From: Lytechinus pictus
Lineage: Eukaryota > Echinodermata > Echinoidea > Temnopleuroida > Toxopneustidae
Length of the DNA: 64,000 nucleotides
Assembly (NCBI RefSeq): GCF_037042905.1
Contig: NC_087253.1
Location: forward strand, 4,283,501 to 4,347,500
Direction of reading: 5' to 3'
Position numbers and translations under genes: made by a program. Under the pieces are notes generated by a model. It was not told where the DNA came from. It saw nothing but the letters and a program-made list of their open reading frames with translations, and did not search any database. Below are positions 34,001 to 40,000 of the stretch, one piece after another (position 1 is the first letter of the stretch; each line of letters opens with the position of its first letter).

Positions 34001-37000
34001 GTGACATAAAGATAGGGCTCCCTCGTTAGGCCAGCTGTCAGGTTCCTAATTGACCGCATGAATGCCAGGATATCCTGTATTGTCAACGACTACTACTGAC
34101 TTAACCTTGCGCAGAGTGTGCTCATGAATATGCATGAGCTGTGCAGTGTGAATGTGTATACTACTGATGAAGAGTTGAACAAACTTGCTCATGAATATGC
34201 ATAAGCTGTGCAGGGTGAATTAGTACAACTGAAAAATGGGTTGAACAACTTCTTTATGAATATGAATGAGCTTGACAAGCTAACTGGCTGACCCTTGTTC
34301 AAACTTTTTCATGAATATGCATGAACTCTACCTGCTCAGTGAATTCTACTCACTTGAATAACCTTTTACAAAATGTTTGCATGAATATTCATTCACTGTA
34401 CATGGTGGATAAGTACTACCGATGGGTAGATGCACAATCTTGCTCATGAATATGCATGAGCTGTATAGGTTTAATGTGGACGACTTGCGGAACCATATTC
34501 ATACTGTTCATGAATACTCATGACATTTACAGCTAAGTGGATAGTACTGACCATGTCCAAGTGTTATATACAATGATCATGACTGAGTTAACTTTGTGTA
34601 AGAAAAAGTGAATGAATTGTATATTTATGAGGACATAAATATAACATGAGATTTACACTATAAACTCAATGGGTGATTTCAAGTCTGGTGTTGTCCTTGG
34701 TGTTGGTGTTGAAATTTAAATTGCTTCCCCTATCTCAAAAACTTATTCAGAGTTTGTAAAACTGATCCAGATCACATTATTGACATCTCAACAACTAGTG
34801 AGTGACTTTTCGGGACCATCTTCATTTTATTTTTAGTTTTATAATCATGTAAAAATTGACCTAACACCACCACCAAAAGGTCAACACTGAACTTGAAATC
34901 ACCCAATGAGGACTCTTCACTTTTCACACAAGTGCACATGAATATGCATGAGCTTTAGAATCTTAATGACATGAATCCTAAATGTCAGAATTTCTATTAA
35001 ATCTGATAAAAATGTAGCCCTTGTGCTGCCTGATTTCCTTACACGTTTGAACTACACAAAATTTCACACCCCCTGGCCCGTATTTTGAAGTCGGGTTTAA
35101 GTTAGAACATGGTCTACCTCTGTGCTAAAATTATGGGGAGCCAAGTATTCAAAAATTCTGTTTCTATTGAGTATTTCTTATGTTTAATGTTTTGCTTTCA
35201 TAATGAAGAAAAATACATAAAAATACTTAATTTATCATTCCCAAACAATTATGAACAATTTGGGTGTCATATGAGTTACATGTAATAGATTGGATGTGTA
35301 CTGTTAGGGATTTGTGCCAGCATTTGGCTCTCCATAGTTAAACCACAACTTTAAACCAGGGTTCAATTTAAACCCGAGTTCAGAATACGGGCCCCTAAAT
35401 CTATTCTTGAAATGCGTATTTACTTGGTTAACTTTGCATCATAATTCTATGAATATTTAACAAGTAATGAATATTCATATTAATCTTGTAACACAGCTCA
35501 CCTCCCCCTTCTGAGTCTGAGACGCGCCGAGGAATCCTTGGGCATGCTGCAGTTTGGTGAGACAGGGGTCATAGGTCAATTGGCATGTCTTTTGAGCATC
35601 CGGGTTTAGAATCAAGGAATTAATCCTCCCCGCTACCTTGCATCCCAATTCATTTGCATTTTAGAATCAATCATTCCCCTTTTTTCAAATGATTTTCTAT
35701 TGATTTCAAGTAGAAATTTGATTTTACCTTGAGCTTAGTTATCAACACTTACAGTGGTGTACATGTAGCTGCTGTCAAGTTGTAAGCATAAATTCATGCA
35801 TAAAGCTGATTTGCATTCCTCGATTCATTGGCGTAAATCCATGACGTCATGTTATTCATGTGTGGGGGGGGGGGGGATAAAACAAAAGATCACCCCTCCC
35901 CCACGAGTTTCACCACTTGGATTTACGCCCATGCCTTGATTTACTTTGCTTATGAATCTGTAGCCTCGAACAGTGTATGAATGGATACTATTTTCAGTTT
36001 GAATTATTATGATTGGAAAATGAATATTCATGCCATTGCTGATTCCTTAGATGCTTGCAGCATGCCCAAATCATTTGAACGCTCCTATTGTGAAGGGTGT
36101 CTCACAAACACCAATATTGACTGAAATCTCTGTTCACTGTTCCAAGCAATGCTTTCAGTCCCTCTCATTTTCTTACCCACTCTCTTTTCTTGCCTTCTTC
36201 CATTCCTTCCTGCTCTTCAATTTCTTTCTCCTCTCCTTTATGTTTAATCCTCTCCTTTATGTTTAATCCTCTTCTTCCATTACCCTCTCCTTTCTTATTC
36301 CTCTCCTTACATTCTTATTTTTCTGACTTAGAGACTTGCTCTCTTTTTACTATCTTGTTACCCCTGTTCCTTACTTTCCTACCACTCTCCTTACTTTCCT
36401 ACCAGTCTCCTTACTTTCCTACCACTCTCCTTACTTTCCTACCACTCTCCTTACTTTCCTGCCACTCTCCTTACTTTCCTACCACTCTTCTTCCTATTTT
36501 TCTACCACTCTCCTTACTTTCCTACCAGTCTCCTTACTTTCCTACCACTCTCCTTACTTTCCTACCACTCTCCTTACTTTCCTACCAGTCTCCTTACTTT
36601 CCTACCACTCTCCTTACTTTCCTACCACTCTCCTTACTTTCCTACCACTCTCCTTACTTTCCTGCCACTCTCCTTACTTTCCTACCACTCTTCTTCCTAT
36701 TTTTCTACCACTCTCCTTACTTTCCTACCACTCTCCTTACTTTCCTGCCACTCTCCTTACTTTCCTACCACTCTTCTTCCTATTTTTCTACCACTCTCCT
36801 TACTTTCCTACCAGTCTCCTTACGTTCCTACCACTCTCCTTACTTTCCTACCACTCTCCTTACTTTCCTACCAGTCTCCTTACTTTCCTACCACTCTCCT
36901 TACTTTCCTACCACTCTCCTTACTTTCCTACCACTCTCCTTACTTTCCTGCCACTCTCCTTACTTTCCTACCACTCTTCTTCCTATTTTTCGACCACTCT

Positions 37001-40000
37001 CCTTACTTTCCTACCAGTCTCCTTACTTTCCTACCACTCTCCTTACTTTCCTACCAGTCTTCTTACTTTCCTACCACTCTCCTTACTTTCCTACCAGTCT
37101 TCTTACTTTCCTACCACTCTCCTTACTTTCCTACCACTCTCCTTACTTTCCTACCACTCTCTTTACTTTCCTACCACTCTCCTTTCCTACCACTCTCCTT
37201 ACTTTCCTACCAGTCTCCTTACTTTCCTACCAGTCTCCTTACTTTCCTAACACTCTTCTTACTTTCCCACCACCCTTCTTACTTTCTCACCCCTCTCCTT
37301 ACTTTCCTACCACTCTCCTTACTTTCCTACCAGTCTTCTTACTTTCCTACCACTCTCCTTACTTTCCTACCACTCTCCTTACTTTCCTGCCACTCTCCTT
37401 ACTTTCCTACCACTCTTCTTCCTATTTTTCTACCACTCTCCTTACTTTCCTACCACTCTCCTTACTTTCCTGCCACTCTCCTTACTTTCCTACCACTCTT
37501 CTTCCTATTTTTCTACCACTCTCCTTACTTTCCTGCCACTCTCCTTACTTTCCTACCACTCTTCTTCCTATTTTTCTACCACTCTCCTTACTTTCCTACC
37601 AGTCTCCTTACTTTCCTACCACTCTCCTTACTTTCCTACCACTCTCCTTACTTTCCTACCAGTCTCCTTACTTTCCTACCACTCTCCTTACTTTCCTACC
37701 ACTTTCCTTACTTTCCCACCACCCTTCTTACTTTCTCACCCCTCTCTTTACTTTCTGACTTTTTTCCTTTTGATACTTCCTTACCCCTCTCTAACTTTTT
37801 GAACTATCTGTTTACTCTCTTACCCCCTTTCTATACCCTCCCCAATTTTTCTTACCCCTCTCCTAACTTTCTTACCCCTCTCCAAACTTTTTTACCCCTC
37901 TCGTTTTTCCCCTTTCCCTTTGCAAATTTCCTATATTTTTGTATCTGTATCTTTTTCTTGGTTCTGTCCTTAGTTTCTTGTTTTTAAATTATTCATCTTC
38001 CCCTCTTATCCCTTCTTAGCTGGTTCTCTGGCCGATGCTCTACACCGTGTCAACGCAGATGGCCATTATGTGGACAGATCACCATCAGATAAGGAACAGA
38101 TAGCACTTGATACGCTCACAAACCAACTACCAATCAGATCCTACTCTTCTAGTGACATCACAATGGGAAATACAAGTGGCAGTGAAGATGAAGATATGGT
38201 AAGCTAAACTGTGATCCTGGGAAGCACTTCGTGAAGCAAACAAACCAAAGATCTGTTATAAGCTACTGAAATCCTTGCATCTGATTGGCTCAGAGCAAAT
38301 TTGTCAGTAAAAATCAATTGCTTCAAGAAATCCTTTCATTTATTATATATATAACTTATGAAAAAAAAATCACAGATCATGCATTATATTATGACACAGA
38401 AATTTGCATTTACTTTCAAATTTCAAACAATGTTTCTGATTGGTTGATAGTGGATATGCGTAACAATATGTGCATACAACAAAGATCTGATTGGTCATTT
38501 CATAGGAGTTAGTCATTTTGTGATTGATTGCAAGCTTTAGTGGTACTGTACAAGCCCAGGTTTAAAGTATATTTGTTGTGCATTATCACCGCAGAGCAGC
38601 ATGTGATCAAATATAAGGTTAGATTATGTTTTTCAAGAGGAGAGTGTATGAATGTGTTTTTAAAAAAGAGAAGGTTATGTCATGCAGATTGTTCTTAGGA
38701 GGTGTTTAGAAAGAAGGTTTTCATAGCAGGAGATTATGGAAAATGAGAAATTAATGTCAAATCTTGATCCTTTTTGCTTGAGCCAGTATGATAAGTTACA
38801 GCTTTGATTTGGCCTCCTGTATCTGTGCCCAGATCTGAAATTGATAACGGAGTTTGGTTTCCTTTTTTTTTCGTACAGTTAAGCAGAAAGGGAATAGTGA
38901 TTGATCTTACTGAAGAGGATGAGAGACCGAAGATCGATATCCAGGTTGATCATGGTAAGTTTAAAGCGTCATCGTGGGCGTCGTCATCACCATCATCAAC
39001 TTCATCATTACCATGATCATCATCATTATCATCGTTGTCATCATCATCATTACAACACCATCATCATCACCATCACGTCATCATCATCATCACATCATTA
39101 TCATCATCACATCGTCGTCATCATCATCATCACCATCACCACCACCATCACCACCACCACCGTCATCCGCATGTTTTAATTAAGTCTCTTTATTACTCAT
39201 CCGATCACTTTTTGTTCGTGATAAGTCAACCATCACTCTGAATCCCAACGTCTCTGTCTTTTCATCTCTCTACAGCGGGAACGATAGCTCGCATGTACCG
39301 GGATTCCCGCAAGGCCGAAGCCAGCAAACCTCACATCAAGCGACCGATGAACGCCTTCATGGTGTGGGCCAAAGAGGAAAGGAGAAAGATCTTAGCCAGG
39401 CATCCTGACATGCACAACTCCAACATCAGCAAAATATTGGGTAAAATAACATTCACAATTATTCGTAGCCTAAGATCATCACACCAGCAACTTCTTAAGA
39501 CACGTGTAGCATATGGTGCACAAGCTTTCTCTGCCTCAGCACCTTCTCTCTGGGATAATTTGCCGTTATATTTAAGAATGATACCATCTCTGGAGACCTT
39601 CAAATCTAAACTGAAGTCTTATCTTTTCTAACAGTATTAGTTATTGGCACTTTGACACTCATCCAAACTTTCTTTCTTTCTTTTCTTGTGCGCCTCGGAA
39701 TAGAATATTTCTAGATAGATGGCGCGATATAAATGCCTATTATTATTATTATTATAAGTAACTTGATTCACAAAGGATGTAGGTTGTTTTGAATCCATGG
39801 TTGTACAATTTTTGTAGATCATATACTGTCAAACTGGTAATATTAATGTTTTTCCTCAGGTTTTCAGCCCTCAGAAAAATTAGTAATCGCCAGTCAACCT
39901 AAGATAAATAATTCCCACATACTTTTTCAAAGCCTGGTGTATCTATACACTATCCCACTCATAAACCTATAATATTTCTGTGCAGGGTGCAAGTTGGAGA

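Noticed and set aside
36190-37758. 522-residue open reading frame
   Set aside because: It is the translation of a 20-bp C/T minisatellite inside a SoxD intron. A 304-residue ORF in another frame has the same repetitive make-up.
38901-39241. His/Ser/Ile-rich ORFs
   Set aside because: Translations of an intronic CAT/CAC trinucleotide array.
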